Shown: positions 40,084 through 51,686, counted from the stretch's first letter. The stretch is 64,000 bases of DNA from Trigonopsis variabilis (GCA_003707065.3 PPXM03000009.1:248001-312000); one strand, 5' to 3'. A program made the numbers and translations. The notes: generated from the sequence alone by a model not told the origin.

Positions 40084-41194
40084 TTAGGCAATCTTCTTGG
40101 AGGCAGAGATATATCCACTTCCTCTCATTACGAGCATCATGTCATTGTCTTCTGGACTAATTTGCGCTTCAATGCCGAAAACAACCTTAATCAACCGGAG
40201 GATGCGGATGAACTTCTCATCAATGATCCCTTTTCCAATGACGATTCGACCAATGTCTTCTTTTCCGAGCGCCATCAGAATTAAAACGATTTCAGTCTGC
40301 AACTGGCAGATGCAGCCACCCAAGCTGATTTCTTCTAATAGTCGTCTAGCCACTTTCTCGCCCACTTGCTCAGGTAAACTTCCTCCTTGGCCTATTCCTT
40401 GACTGGTAAAACACCATCCTGTTTTAGTTTCCCCTACCAAAGTCAACCCAAATCCAGGACTTTTGCCTGATTCTTCTCCTCGCGCAACATCCGTATAAAT
40501 AAACGTCTCACAACCGGTAGGCTTCAGTACAGCTCTAGCAGCGTCAACTATCCTATTGACATTATCTGGGCTGACCCTTGTGCTCCAAGCGATGCCACGC
40601 AGTCGGTGAATCTGAGGGGACGCGGTCATATGAATGGTGTCAGGTTGGAGCACCAAATGAGGCAGATGAACAAGTACCTCACCTCCCCCTAGAGGAGGTG
40701 AGCCTCTCTTGATTATTCGCAGCTCTTGTCTCTCAATTCCAAATTTATGTATAATAGGAAAGATACCCGTTCGGATAGTGTCCACAGACACATCAATATC
40801 ATTCGATGTCACTCCCTTTAGAGTCACGGATAGAGCCTTTTTGCCAAAGGGCGCAAGCAAAAGTAGCGGCTCAATGAAATAACCTACCGCTCGGGATAGT
40901 GGACACGTATGGGTATATGTTCCACCAATAATCACTCCTGGCCGATACACCAAGGACGTACCTGTATATGAAATTTCAATCACAGTACCGTTTGTGATAT
41001 TCTCCAATAATCTCAATAAAGAAATCTCATAGTCTGATTTATTAGCACAACCCAGCACTACTCGAAATACCTCTTAGACCAGGTTCAACGTCCTCCGACC
41101 GGATATGTTGAATCTTTATGGCTTTTCCCGTCAATGTAGACAGCAACAGCCGAGACCTAAAGTCCTGGTGTCCTTGAAAAGAAATAAAACTCAT
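40084..41194 (-). CDS. RCL1: RCL1, pre-rRNA A2-site processing factor of the cyclase family
   Basis: Two exons (41194-41071, 41033-40084; intron 37 nt) give 357 aa. Rcl1 is a component of the small-subunit processome, implicated in A2 cleavage of pre-rRNA. It looks like RNA 3'-phosphate cyclase but is an rRNA factor. Splicing gives GHQDFRSRLLLSTLTGKAIK, then EDVEPGLRDYEISLLRLLEN and VIEISYTGT, all Rcl1-type. Later blocks are SVDTIRTGIFPI, RGSPPLGGGEVLVHLP and SGKSPGFGLTLVGET. The start ATG at 41194 leaves the expected six residues before the GHQDF block. The divergent neighbour is NOP8, another ribosome factor. Confidence 0.94.
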
Positions 41195-41449
41195 TTCCTT
41201 CCTCGTTCTTTCTCAGTGAGACCCGATAATCGGAAATTAAGCTGTCTTCTCTGGCTTCTCTTTGGCTGGTATGAATGTAACGCTCTGGAAAAAATTTCCA
41301 AGTCCCAACGACAACGATACACGTCACCGAGGCTCTCCATTATCGGCGGATTTGATTAAATAATCTTGGATTTCCTTTCTTTCCAGGTGCCCAGTAAATA
41401 CTGAGCAGAATCTTTAGGGCGGAGGGATATCGAGGCTTTTGACTGTACG
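41195..41449. promoter_or_regulatory. divergent promoter RCL1 / NOP8 with an AAAAAATTT element
   Basis: 255 bp shared by two ribosome-biogenesis genes. It contains GGAAAAAATTTCC at 41287-41299, resembling the AAAAATTT core of the RRPE element known from budding yeast ribosome-biogenesis promoters. The link is inference. Confidence 0.4.
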
Positions 41450-42988
41450 ATGGCTGAGGAGGTGGAGCACAGACGACTCTATGTGGGTCCGATCTCTGAT
41501 ACTGTCGATAATTCTGATCTGATATCGCGATTGGCAGTTTATGGTCAAGTCATATCGCCTTTGGAAGTCCATTCGAAGCCTATGCTCGAGACTAAGTTTG
41601 GCTTCATCACTTTGGCTCAGACTAAAAAACAATATGACGAGCTACGGAGGGCTATGAATGGAGTAAAATACAAAGGATCAAAGCTGAGAATAGAGGCAGC
41701 CTCACTGGACTACAGATCAAAGCTAAAAGAGGAAAAGAAGGAGGGCAAAATATTGGATAGAAGGGAACGGATCTACAAAGCAAGACATCCCTGGGGAGAA
41801 TCATGGAACGATCCGTCTCTAATCCCCGCTAGAATAAGGAGAATTCCTCGTAAGAACTTGAAGCTGGCAACTTATCGGATTATCATTGGAGGCAGGCCCG
41901 TCAAGTTGAAGTGCCACAAGACGAAGCTTTGGGGTATTGTGAAAGGTCGGACGATCGAAAATTTAACGTTCCAATATAAGGACTGTAACTGGATTGATGG
42001 TAATGGCGATGTCGTCGATTCCAGATCGCTATTACGCGGTCTAGCCAAAGGGACAGTTGCTGAGCAGGACCAAACCGAGATGGAGAGAATAGCCGAGGAA
42101 AATCAAAATCTACGTATCTTGAATTCCATTCTATCTGGCGAAGGAAAGCCTGAGGGCAAAAGGGAGGAAAAAGTAGTTGAATTCAATGATGAAGATACAT
42201 ACCCGCAAGATTACCCTCGACGACCATATGAATTCGATTTTGATTATCGCCAGGACTCTGATGACGATGATATTCCTATGGAAACGAAAGTTTCAAGTGA
42301 TTCTTCCGAGAGCAACAGCGAGAGCAGCGAAGATGAAGGTCCGGAACAAGAGAAGGCCGGTGAAGATGAAGGTACCACGCCAGAGAATAATGCCGGTGAA
42401 GAAGAGGATAGTGAAAAGGAGAAGGACCTTAGCTCAGATGAAAGCATAGAAGAGGGCAAAGAAGAGAGCCACGAAGATGCAGCTGCTGTCATTAAGAGCG
42501 ATCTGCAACAGGACCAAGAGCAAGCTCATTCTCCTCTTCCCTCCCAAGAGACGCAATTGGATTTGGAAAACATCCGCAGTGCATTCGCTGCTGCTGACGA
42601 CGAAGATAACAAATTTACCTTTTTCGGTGGCGCTCCCGATATTGATGAGGCCGTCCAGGATGAGATAGACATTGCTGTCCATGACTCTCGACGAAATTAT
42701 GTGCTTCCTCATGAGGTAGATGAGGATGCTGAGCCTCTAATGAAACCACCTACCGAGGCAATGCCCTTACTATTTGATCATTCTGATTCTCCTTTCTTAC
42801 AAGGCCAAACAATCTTCGCTCGGTTGGGCACAGCCGAGTTTGACAAGGAGGCATGGGAGAAGGAATTTTACGATAAAAGGGGAGAGTGGAATAGAGAGAT
42901 CCGGCGAAGGAAGCGAGATCTTCGTCGTCAGCTACAAAAGCGCAAAGAGGAAGGACTAACGAGTTATGCGTATGATACAATTCTATAA
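41450..42988 (+). CDS. NOP8: NOP8/NOL8-like nucleolar RRM protein
   Basis: A single exon of 512 aa. Nop8 works in 60S assembly in the nucleolus with Nip7 and Nop53. The N-terminal RRM (about 5-85) has RRLYVGPISDTVDNSDLISR, a conserved FGFITLAQ strand and GVKYKGSKLRIEAAS. Beyond it the Nop8-type block TYRIIIGGRPVKLKCHKTKL and LWGIVKGRTIENL lies at about 140-175. Long acidic, Ser-rich disorder covers about 255-380, and a charged coiled-coil tail ends the protein. Family placement relies on the RRM plus KLKCHKTKLWG block; other nucleolar RRM proteins are possible. Its stop is four bases from the DPH6 stop, facing it. Confidence 0.7.
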   Translation: MAEEVEHRRLYVGPISDTVDNSDLISRLAVYGQVISPLEVHSKPMLETKFGFITLAQTKKQYDELRRAMNGVKYKGSKLRIEAASLDYRSKLKEEKKEGKILDRRERIYKARHPWGESWNDPSLIPARIRRIPRKNLKLATYRIIIGGRPVKLKCHKTKLWGIVKGRTIENLTFQYKDCNWIDGNGDVVDSRSLLRGLAKGTVAEQDQTEMERIAEENQNLRILNSILSGEGKPEGKREEKVVEFNDEDTYPQDYPRRPYEFDFDYRQDSDDDDIPMETKVSSDSSESNSESSEDEGPEQEKAGEDEGTTPENNAGEEEDSEKEKDLSSDESIEEGKEESHEDAAAVIKSDLQQDQEQAHSPLPSQETQLDLENIRSAFAAADDEDNKFTFFGGAPDIDEAVQDEIDIAVHDSRRNYVLPHEVDEDAEPLMKPPTEAMPLLFDHSDSPFLQGQTIFARLGTAEFDKEAWEKEFYDKRGEWNREIRRRKRDLRRQLQKRKEEGLTSYAYDTIL

Positions 42989-42992
42989 TACA

Positions 42993-45017
42993 TTAGGTTT
43001 TGGGTCTATCATTGCGTAGATATCCGGTAGCAAAGACAGCAAGTGGAACGGAACTAGCCTTTGTATCGTTGGCCAAGACGTCCGTGCAGCCAATAATGGA
43101 TAAAGCACAACTATAGCCAAGCCTCTCTGGGATTAGATCGTACAAGTCGTGGTGCTCCATATCAAACTGCGTAACGTTTATATAGATCGACATCGAAGAC
43201 AGATCGTAATCCTTCAAGGCATCAAGACATATCCAGAGATCATCTAAAGAGTCTAGAGCAATAGTAGCTATGGCCAAGGACTGCACAGATACGAATGAAC
43301 CAAGTATCGACGGCAGTTTCCATTTTGAGGCAAAACTCCGGGACTCGATGTGCTCAGACTCAGCATCGCTGTCGTCAGAGTCAATGCCGGTTGTCTTCAA
43401 ACGAGGAATAGAAAAATGCTTGGGTAAACTCAACCCCATGAATTCAACGCCTGCGTGGCGGGGAAGAGCAGAGACTATGGCAGCGAAGGAGACCATCGTA
43501 CCTAAGCTTTCCCAAAGGTCAAAAATACAGGGGGCATAAGAAGAATGACTAGCGAGAGCTATTATTGCGATCAGGTCAAAAGTAGTAAGTGCCTTGTTGA
43601 CGCTGATGAGATTCTGAGCGGCCAGCGCTACCTGGGACCGACCATCTGGGATAATTTCCATTTTATCAGGGATTAACGGAATCTGGCCAGCCAAAAAAAT
43701 CAAATCACCTTTAGGAATAATAGCCTGCGAATAAGGTCCAATATTCGCAGGCGCCCAAAGACTAGTGCTTTGGACATGAAGGCCACGACGATGAGAGAGG
43801 TCATTACAAGCCACAGCCGACATGAGCAACTTTGATCCTGTAGGTACCAAAGCTTGATAGCAGGCCCTAGCGGGAGGATTAGGGGATATAAAAGTAGAGG
43901 AGAAGACTTTGTTGACGGCGGAGAAATCATTGATATCGTTAAGAATCACTTCGATAAAGCAAATATTATCAAATGACAGACCCTCAAGGGCCAGAACGGA
44001 TAAGAGAGTGCTGAAAGCTTCTTGCGTTTGAAGGGTTATATCGGCAGCTGAGGACGAAAGAGATGAAATATTAACATAATAGTCGCTTTTATGTACTGCT
44101 GGATTCTTGGGTAATATATCCCGCCATCGATCAAGATGCTGTCTGTCGGTAATTGGGAGAGAAGTGTGAGTAGGCTCATGGATGCTCGGTAGATCCTCCA
44201 AGATATTGGCGAACTCCGGGGTGAACACTGGCTTTTTCGGGGGTAGTTTGACACAGGATGTAGTCGTTTCTTTAGCAGCTAATTTTACGACCGGGCGAAT
44301 ATAGTAGACATTTCCTTCGTCGTGGTGGATGACATCAAAGGAGACGAGGTCGAGTCGATTTTTAAAGAGAGGACAGTCGAAGACTAGCGTCTCGTACTCT
44401 CCACCTTCACCACATGGATGTAATCCGTACTTTCTGTATAAATCTAATAAGATCGGCTCCATTTCTCTCAGAGTCTTGGCCAGATAGTCTTTCTTTAACC
44501 CCAGACCGGACACCTTTGCTATTCTTGGTTCAAAACCATCAATTGAAACCATCTCTTTTAATAGTTCCTCTTGGTCACGGTACCAGAGATAAGCCAAACT
44601 CTTCAAATTCAGCCTGGCACAGATATTTTCAACTCGAACCCTCTGGTAAGTTGAAGCTATAGCCCCAGACGACACACCATCGACTTCTGGATGGTGCATC
44701 TTGACTAATTTTAATAATTCATATAGGTCTTCTGTCTCATCCTCTTCGCTGGGATCATATTCTAAGTTGACGTTACCACTTTGGCCCGATATTTCTCGCC
44801 GGTATAAGGGCAAGTCCATGCATGACGAGTAGTAGTCAATGATGCGATGACCAACGGTCTGGTACATCCAGCTATCCATTTCATCACTGCCATCACTGTC
44901 TAGACTAACTGGAGGATGTAGATTGGCCAAGGCGACGATCTCATGGCCTTCATTCACACATTCCATGAGATTGTAGAACGAATCTTTTCCTCCAGAAATC
45001 AAACCGACGACTTTCAT
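42993..45017 (-). CDS. DPH6: DPH6, diphthine-ammonia ligase with RidA-like domains
   Basis: A single exon of 674 aa. Dph6 performs the last step of diphthamide synthesis on elongation factor 2, amidating diphthine with ATP and ammonia. The N-terminal ATP-PPase domain (about 1-230) opens with VVGLISGGKDSFYNLMEC, the PP-loop SGGKDS. EGVSSGAIASTYQRVR-like text and GLHPCGEGGEYETLVFDCPLF are diagnostic. Two RidA/YjgF-like domains follow (about 310-400 and 425-560); the second has PANIGPYSQAIIPKGDLIFL and GQIPLIP. This fusion is normal in fungal Dph6. The gene converges on NOP8. Confidence 0.94.
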   Translation of the reverse strand: MKVVGLISGGKDSFYNLMECVNEGHEIVALANLHPPVSLDSDGSDEMDSWMYQTVGHRIIDYYSSCMDLPLYRREISGQSGNVNLEYDPSEEDETEDLYELLKLVKMHHPEVDGVSSGAIASTYQRVRVENICARLNLKSLAYLWYRDQEELLKEMVSIDGFEPRIAKVSGLGLKKDYLAKTLREMEPILLDLYRKYGLHPCGEGGEYETLVFDCPLFKNRLDLVSFDVIHHDEGNVYYIRPVVKLAAKETTTSCVKLPPKKPVFTPEFANILEDLPSIHEPTHTSLPITDRQHLDRWRDILPKNPAVHKSDYYVNISSLSSSAADITLQTQEAFSTLLSVLALEGLSFDNICFIEVILNDINDFSAVNKVFSSTFISPNPPARACYQALVPTGSKLLMSAVACNDLSHRRGLHVQSTSLWAPANIGPYSQAIIPKGDLIFLAGQIPLIPDKMEIIPDGRSQVALAAQNLISVNKALTTFDLIAIIALASHSSYAPCIFDLWESLGTMVSFAAIVSALPRHAGVEFMGLSLPKHFSIPRLKTTGIDSDDSDAESEHIESRSFASKWKLPSILGSFVSVQSLAIATIALDSLDDLWICLDALKDYDLSSMSIYINVTQFDMEHHDLYDLIPERLGYSCALSIIGCTDVLANDTKASSVPLAVFATGYLRNDRPKT

Positions 45018-45272
45018 GAGTAAAGAGAAAGGGGACTAAAGAAGCTTAGAGCAAGAGCGTGGGATGAACAGAATGAAATTGACCTCTATGGGTCCCAGCC
45101 GTTACCGTCACTTACTGGATGTCCTCACTAACGGGCCCTACCGAACAAGCTCTGGCCGCCTTTCTAGGCCGCTCAGGCAGATAGTACTCGACAGGATGGG
45201 CTTTGTCTATGAAATGAAGCATAAGCTGAACCTACGACAATAGTATACTTCCACACATCGTATTATCCTCGT
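45018..45272. other. intergenic region DPH6 / tricalbin
   Basis: 255 bp between the DPH6 start and the tricalbin stop on the same strand. Nothing else seen. Confidence 0.4.
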
Positions 45273-48200
45273 TTACGCATTGCTCTTGAAGCTCGCTTGG
45301 ACTTGGATCTCTCCCTTTCCGGTGGAGAGCCAGTGCTCCATGCCCTGGCTGCCGGCCGATTGAACTTGCGATAAAGAGAGCGACACCTCTCCTAGATCAT
45401 CATCCTTTCCAAAACGAGAATGAGACTTGACTCGGAATACAATGTTGCTGTCATCGGTGGCGCGGAAAGGAAAGGCTTCATTCCTGCTAATTAGCTCCTG
45501 GGTCGGTCAGTCACTTACCATGTCACGTTTCCATCAGCGCTCTTGACAGCCTTGGTTCGATAAACCTCCTTCTCACGCTTGCCAGTAATGTAGACTTTGG
45601 CAACAAGGTGACTTCCATGGGGGTATCCCTTGGCAGCCAGGATCTTGATGTTACCAAAGCCAAGCACTGTTCCTGCAGTGGAAGTTGATCGGGTGCTGTG
45701 GATGCTGGAAGACCGCTTGTGGCTTGAGGTTCCGCCCAGCAAATGGGGACTATGTCCATGACGACGGCCTTCATGTTCAGACCCATTCTCGCCTTCATTA
45801 GCGCCAGTTCCAGCAGCAGCACCAGAGATCGCCGCATCGACGTTCTTCTTCTCTGCGTCTCCTTGATGCTCGGCGTCTTCCTTGAGCTTTTCCTCCTGGG
45901 CAACCGAGACTCCAGTGTCGGGGTCAATCACGTCTTCTCCTTGCTCTCGTGAATTAATATGGAACACCTTGCGCTTCAAAAAGGACCCTCCTTTTCGCAT
46001 TTCCCCTGCACCTGCCTGTAGCCCAGAACCAACACCTTTGCCAACATTGCCTACCGTACCAGCTGCTCCAGACGCAACGCCAGTAGCGACTCCAGTAGCA
46101 AGTCCGCCTGCAGCTTGGATGCCAGAGCCAAGATTCTTGCCCAGTGCACCAGCACTGGCAACCGTCACAAGAGTGCCGCCCTTCTTGGACGACCGCTTGA
46201 TAATATAACTCGGCTTGAAGAGCAAATCCACATAAATAGTGCCCGATTTGGTGTCTTGGAGCTTGAGCTCTTGTTTGGTTTCCTTCATGGGCTCTAAGTC
46301 CTTCACGTCAACGGTGACCCTTCCCAAAAAGTCATTTGATCCCGCCATATCCCAATCGTACACGATCACCTCAACATTAGCATCCTCGCGCGAAGAAATC
46401 GTAATATCAGTCTTTGAATTCCAAACCGGATTAAGCGTCTTTTTGATCACATTCGACTTGAAGACCTTTTCGCCATTCAGTTGGACCTCGCAGAAAGGAT
46501 CGGAATATCCGGAGCGGTCTGCAGCCTGCAGATTTTTTCCTTCAAGAAGAACCAAGGTCACAATACCCTGGTTGATAACCCGCTCTTGAGGAAGTAGCTT
46601 AGACAGAACAGGAATGTAACGGAGCTGCAAAACAACAGATCCTTTACCAGCTCTGCCTGAGAGATTTACGGTCAAGTCCTTCTTGAAACCGCGCTTCAAG
46701 GCATCCAATGATGGGATTGAGCCTTCAAGAAGAATGTTGTCATCATTTTCGCTCTTGGCTTTCTCGGTTAACGTCACCCGCAGTTGAGACCAGTCAAGCT
46801 CTCTCACATAGACATCGCCGACCTCAGAAACTTCAAGACTGCGACCCTTCAACTTCGCTGTGGAGTAAGCAGGGAACCCACTGTCATCAACAAAGAATTC
46901 CAGGAAAGATCCATCGACAGGGACACGGGCGTCCTTGATTTCGAAAACAAGAACACCAGATTGATATTTGACCAGCTCATCAAGCGAAAGACGTGCTTTT
47001 TGACCTTTATCGGTCGCTGGCTTATTGGAACCATTGGGCGGAGCAGCTTTAGCATTCGCATTGGTATCGGCAACCTTGCCATTCGCCTTGCTTTCATCAG
47101 CTTTGGAAGGTTCAGCGGGCGGCGTTGCTTCTTTCTTTTCAGCTGCCTTTTTGTCATCCGTCTTAGCCCCTTCTTTCTCGGATTTTTCGGCTTCTTCATC
47201 CGCAGCCTTCTCTTCGCTTGGACTCATCACTGGAACAGTGGGGAAGAAGGAAACCAAATATCTAAGTTTTCCCTTGGGCGATCGACCGGGAATACTCAAA
47301 CCAGAATTTCGTACATTGTCGTCAACGTATTCTTGATACTTTCCGTCTTCACCCCTAGTGATCATCCTACCAAGATCAAGTTGGAATTGTCCCAAAGTTC
47401 GATCTTTTCCATGAGCTTCAGAATCCATCACTTCGACTGTAAGTTTGGCATCAGGATGGGTAACAGGAACATATGAGAACTCGTTCCACACAGGGGTCAA
47501 CGTATTTCTAATGGTCGACGTCCGGGTTCGTTGAACGCCGTGAGAAAGTACTCGAACATAAGGATCGCTCTTACCGAGGGTCTCAAAATTCAACAAATCT
47601 CCAGCATCAATGAACTTGAATCGTAGTACACCAATAGGGTCCTTGAAGTTTGAACTTGACAAGCCCTTAACTTGTACTGGCTTCCAGACAGCATTGAGTC
47701 GAATTTCACCGACCCCTTTCATTGCAAAAGTGTCATGTCCAGCTTCGATTTCATCAAGGATATCATCCAGCTTGAAGGTGAAGGAGCCCAAGACGGAATC
47801 ATCTCGAATGCTCTTGTCAGCTTTGACCACAACAGAAAACTTGGCGGCTTCCTTATTCTCGACAAGATGCTCAAACGTATCATCCCAAGCTGGATTGGCT
47901 GTCTTCTTCTTAACTTTGGTGGTGTGAATGTTGACACCATTGAGAAGAACTTCAGCGTAGGTATTATGAGAATGGCCAAGAGCCTTGGCGTTGGAAACAG
48001 TAAGGCGCAAGATACCCGAACTTGAATCTGGAGGAGGCTCAACAGTTCCATCTTCCAAGGTGGTACCCTCCAAAACAGGAAAGTAATGCGCAGAATACTT
48101 GAGGTATCCTCTAGGCTTCTTGTTGCTAAGAATACCTGCAGTGTCGCTGAATTCTTGATCGGCATCCGAGAATTTCTCGAGGGGAAGGTTGACCGTTCCT

Positions 48201-50201
48201 ATCAGCTTATCTTTGCGGAAATCATTGAAATCATATACTTCCAACGCCAAGATGTCGGACAGGTTCTTGACCAGAATGAATTTAGTCTCATTCCACCGGG
48301 GATTGGTTGTGTTGCTCTTGACAGAGGACCGACCAAGCTCCGTTTCTCGATCCATAATCTTAACATAAGGATCAATGGTGTTACCGACGGCACCACTGCC
48401 CTTAACGTCAGTTGCTTCACCCAAATTGATGGCCAAGATTCCGATGGCAGAGTCAGCCATACCTCCACCCATCATCTGCTCAACATTGACTTGGAAGAAA
48501 CGAGGAGCGTAGAGCATAGGGCCCAGTGTAGAATGGATCATTTCATGGATAAAAGTCGATAATCCGGGAATAATATTGATATCAAATCCAAACGTATCTC
48601 CGCCAATCGGCTTGAGAACGAAATCAAAGTCTGGGGGGTCCAGAAACGAAACATCAACAGTCTGAATATGAGGGAACGTGGGAATCATCTTGATTCGGAC
48701 TCTCATTAGCCCAGAGCACATCATATCTTCAACCAAAACGGTCAAGGTTTTCGATAGCTTGGCCTTGCCAACCTTGATCCCAAGAGCCACCTTAGGATTG
48801 ACTTTGCTTTTCAACTGACGGGCAGTCATGTCTGATGTGTCATTGGGAGTGAAAGAGAACTTCCAATCCATCACAACGATATCTTCTTGGGTCTTGGGGA
48901 AGGTGCGAACATGGTCCAGTCGAGGAGCCTTAGTACCCAGAGTAAAAGTATCCAAGGTCAATGATTCAACAAAAGATGGAGTCACATCCACCATCTGCGC
49001 GTTGGCAGTAGAGATGATAGTCTCTGACAGAACAGGCTCATAGATTAGCCAGAACTTTCCGAGAAACGAGTTCATCCATTCCAAAGTCTCAACATCACTT
49101 TCGATCCTCTTCAGCCCTTGTTCTCTGTCAACATCATCACGATAATTACGACGGAATCGGTGAATAGACGTTCGATAGTAAGTCACGCCAAACGATAAGA
49201 CAAAGATCCACCAAAGAAACCCGAAATTGAAGTATCCCAAAAGCCAAGAAAAGAAAGTGGTGATGACTATAGCAGCCGAATTATGGTACCAGTCTCCATA
49301 GTACTTCTCGGGAATGTACTCTTCAATTTTCCCAGGCTGGACTAAGATGTCATTATCAAGCTTATTCCACCACACATCTTTGCCATCGATCCACCCTCCA
49401 ACGCTCTTCCATCCGATCTGACTGGTCTCAACGACCTTGGGTTTACTTTTCTCCAATTGCTCTTCAGCCTTGGCGATCTTCTTATCATCGACATTTTTCG
49501 ACGCGTTCGGGACATGAGCTTGTCCGGTCTATGAGTTAGAACATGATACCAAAGGCTATCAGATCAAATTCCACTTTCTTGCGGTTGAACTAGTGCATGG
49601 AAGAAGACGCCAAATTCATATAATAGGCTTGTCACGGGCCACGAAATTATGCCAAAGATGTCATCACTCTTTATCAAAAAAAAAAGATGATCATCATTCT
49701 AAGAACTTCTATAAAAAGAGAAACTGCTCTAAACGGGAAAAATGATCTTGATAAGACAACGATTTGAATCTGATGGGCTGGCGCCGAAATTCATCGTGAT
49801 ACTTACGTCAATACGCTCCTTTGGAGCATCAAGAGAAGATAGTTTTGATTCGTGGTTAACTTTAAAAGCTTCAGGATGCTCCTAGACAAGTTAGCTTAGC
49901 AATTGAGGACGACTGATAGAAACTTTTCCCGAGCCTCGATGCCATCACGTCATGGCATCGAGAACCCAAAAAAGTCGAAAAGCTCCACCAAGACGTTTGC
50001 GAGTCAACTTACTTTTTCAGCCTTTTCTTTCTCAGCTGCTTGTTTCTCCAGTAGTTTATTTAAATCCTTTTCACCCATCACGGGATCCACGTTTTGCTCG
50101 CCAAACTCCTGAAGCTTCTCACGAGCATCGGCTGCGACATAATTGCGATCGGCCCCAATCGGGGGGCCGTCCGGGCGATTAGAGGTACCTTTCGAAGCCA
50201 T
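45273..50201 (-). CDS. TCB3: tricalbin, ER-plasma membrane tether with SMP and C2 domains
   Basis: Four exons (50201-50013, 49881-49807, 49528-45519, 45483-45273) give 1494 aa. Tricalbins, like extended synaptotagmins, tether cortical ER to the plasma membrane and move lipids. A membrane hairpin lies at about 170-215 (NSAAIVITTFFSWLLGYFNF). The SMP domain spans about 220-435 (EWMNSFLGKFWLIYEPVLSE, then CSGLMRVRIKMIP and DFVLKPIGGDTFGFDI). At least five C2 or C2-like domains follow, with calcium-type loops such as TLGKSDPYVRV and SGYSDPFCEV, then a sixth at the C-terminus that the last intron interrupts (VKSADGNVTWNEAFPF). Introns are 131, 278 and 35 nt; the first two are unusually long here. 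TCB3 is chosen by length and is not certain. Confidence 0.92.
49935..49962. repeat. 11-bp inverted repeat with 6-nt loop, in tricalbin intron 1
   Basis: CTCGATGCCAT at 49935-49945 is followed, after CACGTC, by its exact reverse complement ATGGCATCGAG at 49952-49962. In the pre-mRNA this would form a perfect 11-bp hairpin in the first intron. Confidence 0.85.
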
Positions 50202-50516
50202 CCCGATAACCAATGTCTGGGGAAGAAAGGCTCAGGCCAATTGGTACAAAAAGGGTGAGTGATTAAATTGAAACCTCTCCACGCCGTGTCTTCTACCACA
50301 GGCGTCTTGCCTAGCAACCAGTGACGCCGGCGCGCCAAAAATAGTAAAGACGTCGAAGACCTAATCCCAAAAAGGACTTTTCCGAGACGCTTTTCTAGAA
50401 AGGGGTAAGGCGAGGTTCCATGGACCTATAAGAACAAGCACTCGAATGTTTTTCTACTACAGACTACATCAGAGAGTTTAAATACCATCCTCGTAATTGT
50501 CTAATTCTCCATGTCC
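50202..50516. other. intergenic region tricalbin / proline dehydrogenase
   Basis: 315 bp between the tricalbin start and the PUT1 stop, same strand. No gene seen. Confidence 0.4.
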
Positions 50517-51686
50517 TTAATCGAGTGTTAATGTTGATGCGTTTTCTTCTAATCGGCGGAGAAGATAATCTCGCGTCTGTTCCACTGGACCCCAAACCAC
50601 ATACTTGACCACTTCCCTTCCTTGAGCAATCAATTCATCTCCTGCGTCTTCCGCCATTCCCATCAGCTGACCAAAGATAACCTGGTCTGACGACATGAGA
50701 GCTCCTGGCTCGGAGATCAGTTTGGATGCATATTGCATTGAATAGCGGTTATGGCTGGCGACAATCAGCTTTTTGATTTGATCGGTTTCGCGTATACTGA
50801 TCTCCAATCCTCGGTTATAGGAGGCATCAGTAGCCGCTTTCGAGGTATGAACGATTCCAGGAGGCTCAGATGACATATAAGCACCTCGAACCAGCTTCAG
50901 ACACAATTGATAACCCTTCTCCTTGGACAATTCGATATCCTTGGCCAGGACATCCAACGAGTTTTGCAAATACATTTGGATAGTTCCTCCGACAACGACA
51001 GAGTTTTCGTTGTACTCCTCCATCATTAACCGTTGAGTGGCATATACCCCATCCTGTAGTTTAGAGGATTCAGCGTCAAAGATCACAACTGCTTTTCCCC
51101 GTCCATGCTTGACCGCATGATCACAAATCGTCCGACACGCATCCAAGTACTCCTTCTTATAGTCGGGATTGCAATTCTCGAAATCGTCAATGACTTCGAC
51201 CGCGTGGGGCGTCAATCCTGACGGCTTCAAAGCCAAGTAGCCTTGCTTGTCTGTCTTGATCTTCAGTAGAATGTCGTCGATCGACCGGATGTAGTTTTGC
51301 ACGACCTCATTGTCCTTCACAGGTTCCGCCCTGGAGGCCGTTGGCCCACAATATTCGGCCGTATAAGACAAAATCACGTTAGCAAAACCCCGTCGACGTA
51401 ATTTCTCGATGGTCTGGAGGACCTCATCTGGAGTCTCTCCTCCACAGTACAACGGATAGACAAATTTCCGCATCATAAAGGCAGGCATATGCTCCAGAAG
51501 CTTGATTGACAGGTCCACTCGAGTTGGCGAAGAAGTCATCAGACCAGACATATCGTACAGGAACTTGCCATAAAGATCCAACGATTCTCTATATTTGGAG
51601 GCTTTGGCACCGCAGAAGAACGTCCGAGAACTGATCGCCCGAGAGATGATCGGTGAACCGTTCCACCTACATCTTAAGGCAGCCAT
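50517..51686 (-). CDS. PUT1: proline dehydrogenase, mitochondrial
   Basis: A single exon of 389 aa. The enzyme oxidises proline to pyrroline-5-carboxylate with FAD on the inner mitochondrial membrane, the first step of proline use as nitrogen source. The N-terminus MAALRCRWNGSPIISRAISS is a plausible presequence. The barrel has VVIFDAESSKLQDGVYATQR, then LCLKLVRGAYMSSE with the substrate-binding Arg, VASHNRYSM, VIFGQLMGMAEDAG and the C-terminal VWGPVEQTRDYLLRRLEENA. All family blocks are present. Length is below budding yeast Put1 because of a shorter N-terminal region. Confidence 0.95.
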   Translation of the reverse strand: MAALRCRWNGSPIISRAISSRTFFCGAKASKYRESLDLYGKFLYDMSGLMTSSPTRVDLSIKLLEHMPAFMMRKFVYPLYCGGETPDEVLQTIEKLRRRGFANVILSYTAEYCGPTASRAEPVKDNEVVQNYIRSIDDILLKIKTDKQGYLALKPSGLTPHAVEVIDDFENCNPDYKKEYLDACRTICDHAVKHGRGKAVVIFDAESSKLQDGVYATQRLMMEEYNENSVVVGGTIQMYLQNSLDVLAKDIELSKEKGYQLCLKLVRGAYMSSEPPGIVHTSKAATDASYNRGLEISIRETDQIKKLIVASHNRYSMQYASKLISEPGALMSSDQVIFGQLMGMAEDAGDELIAQGREVVKYVVWGPVEQTRDYLLRRLEENASTLTLD

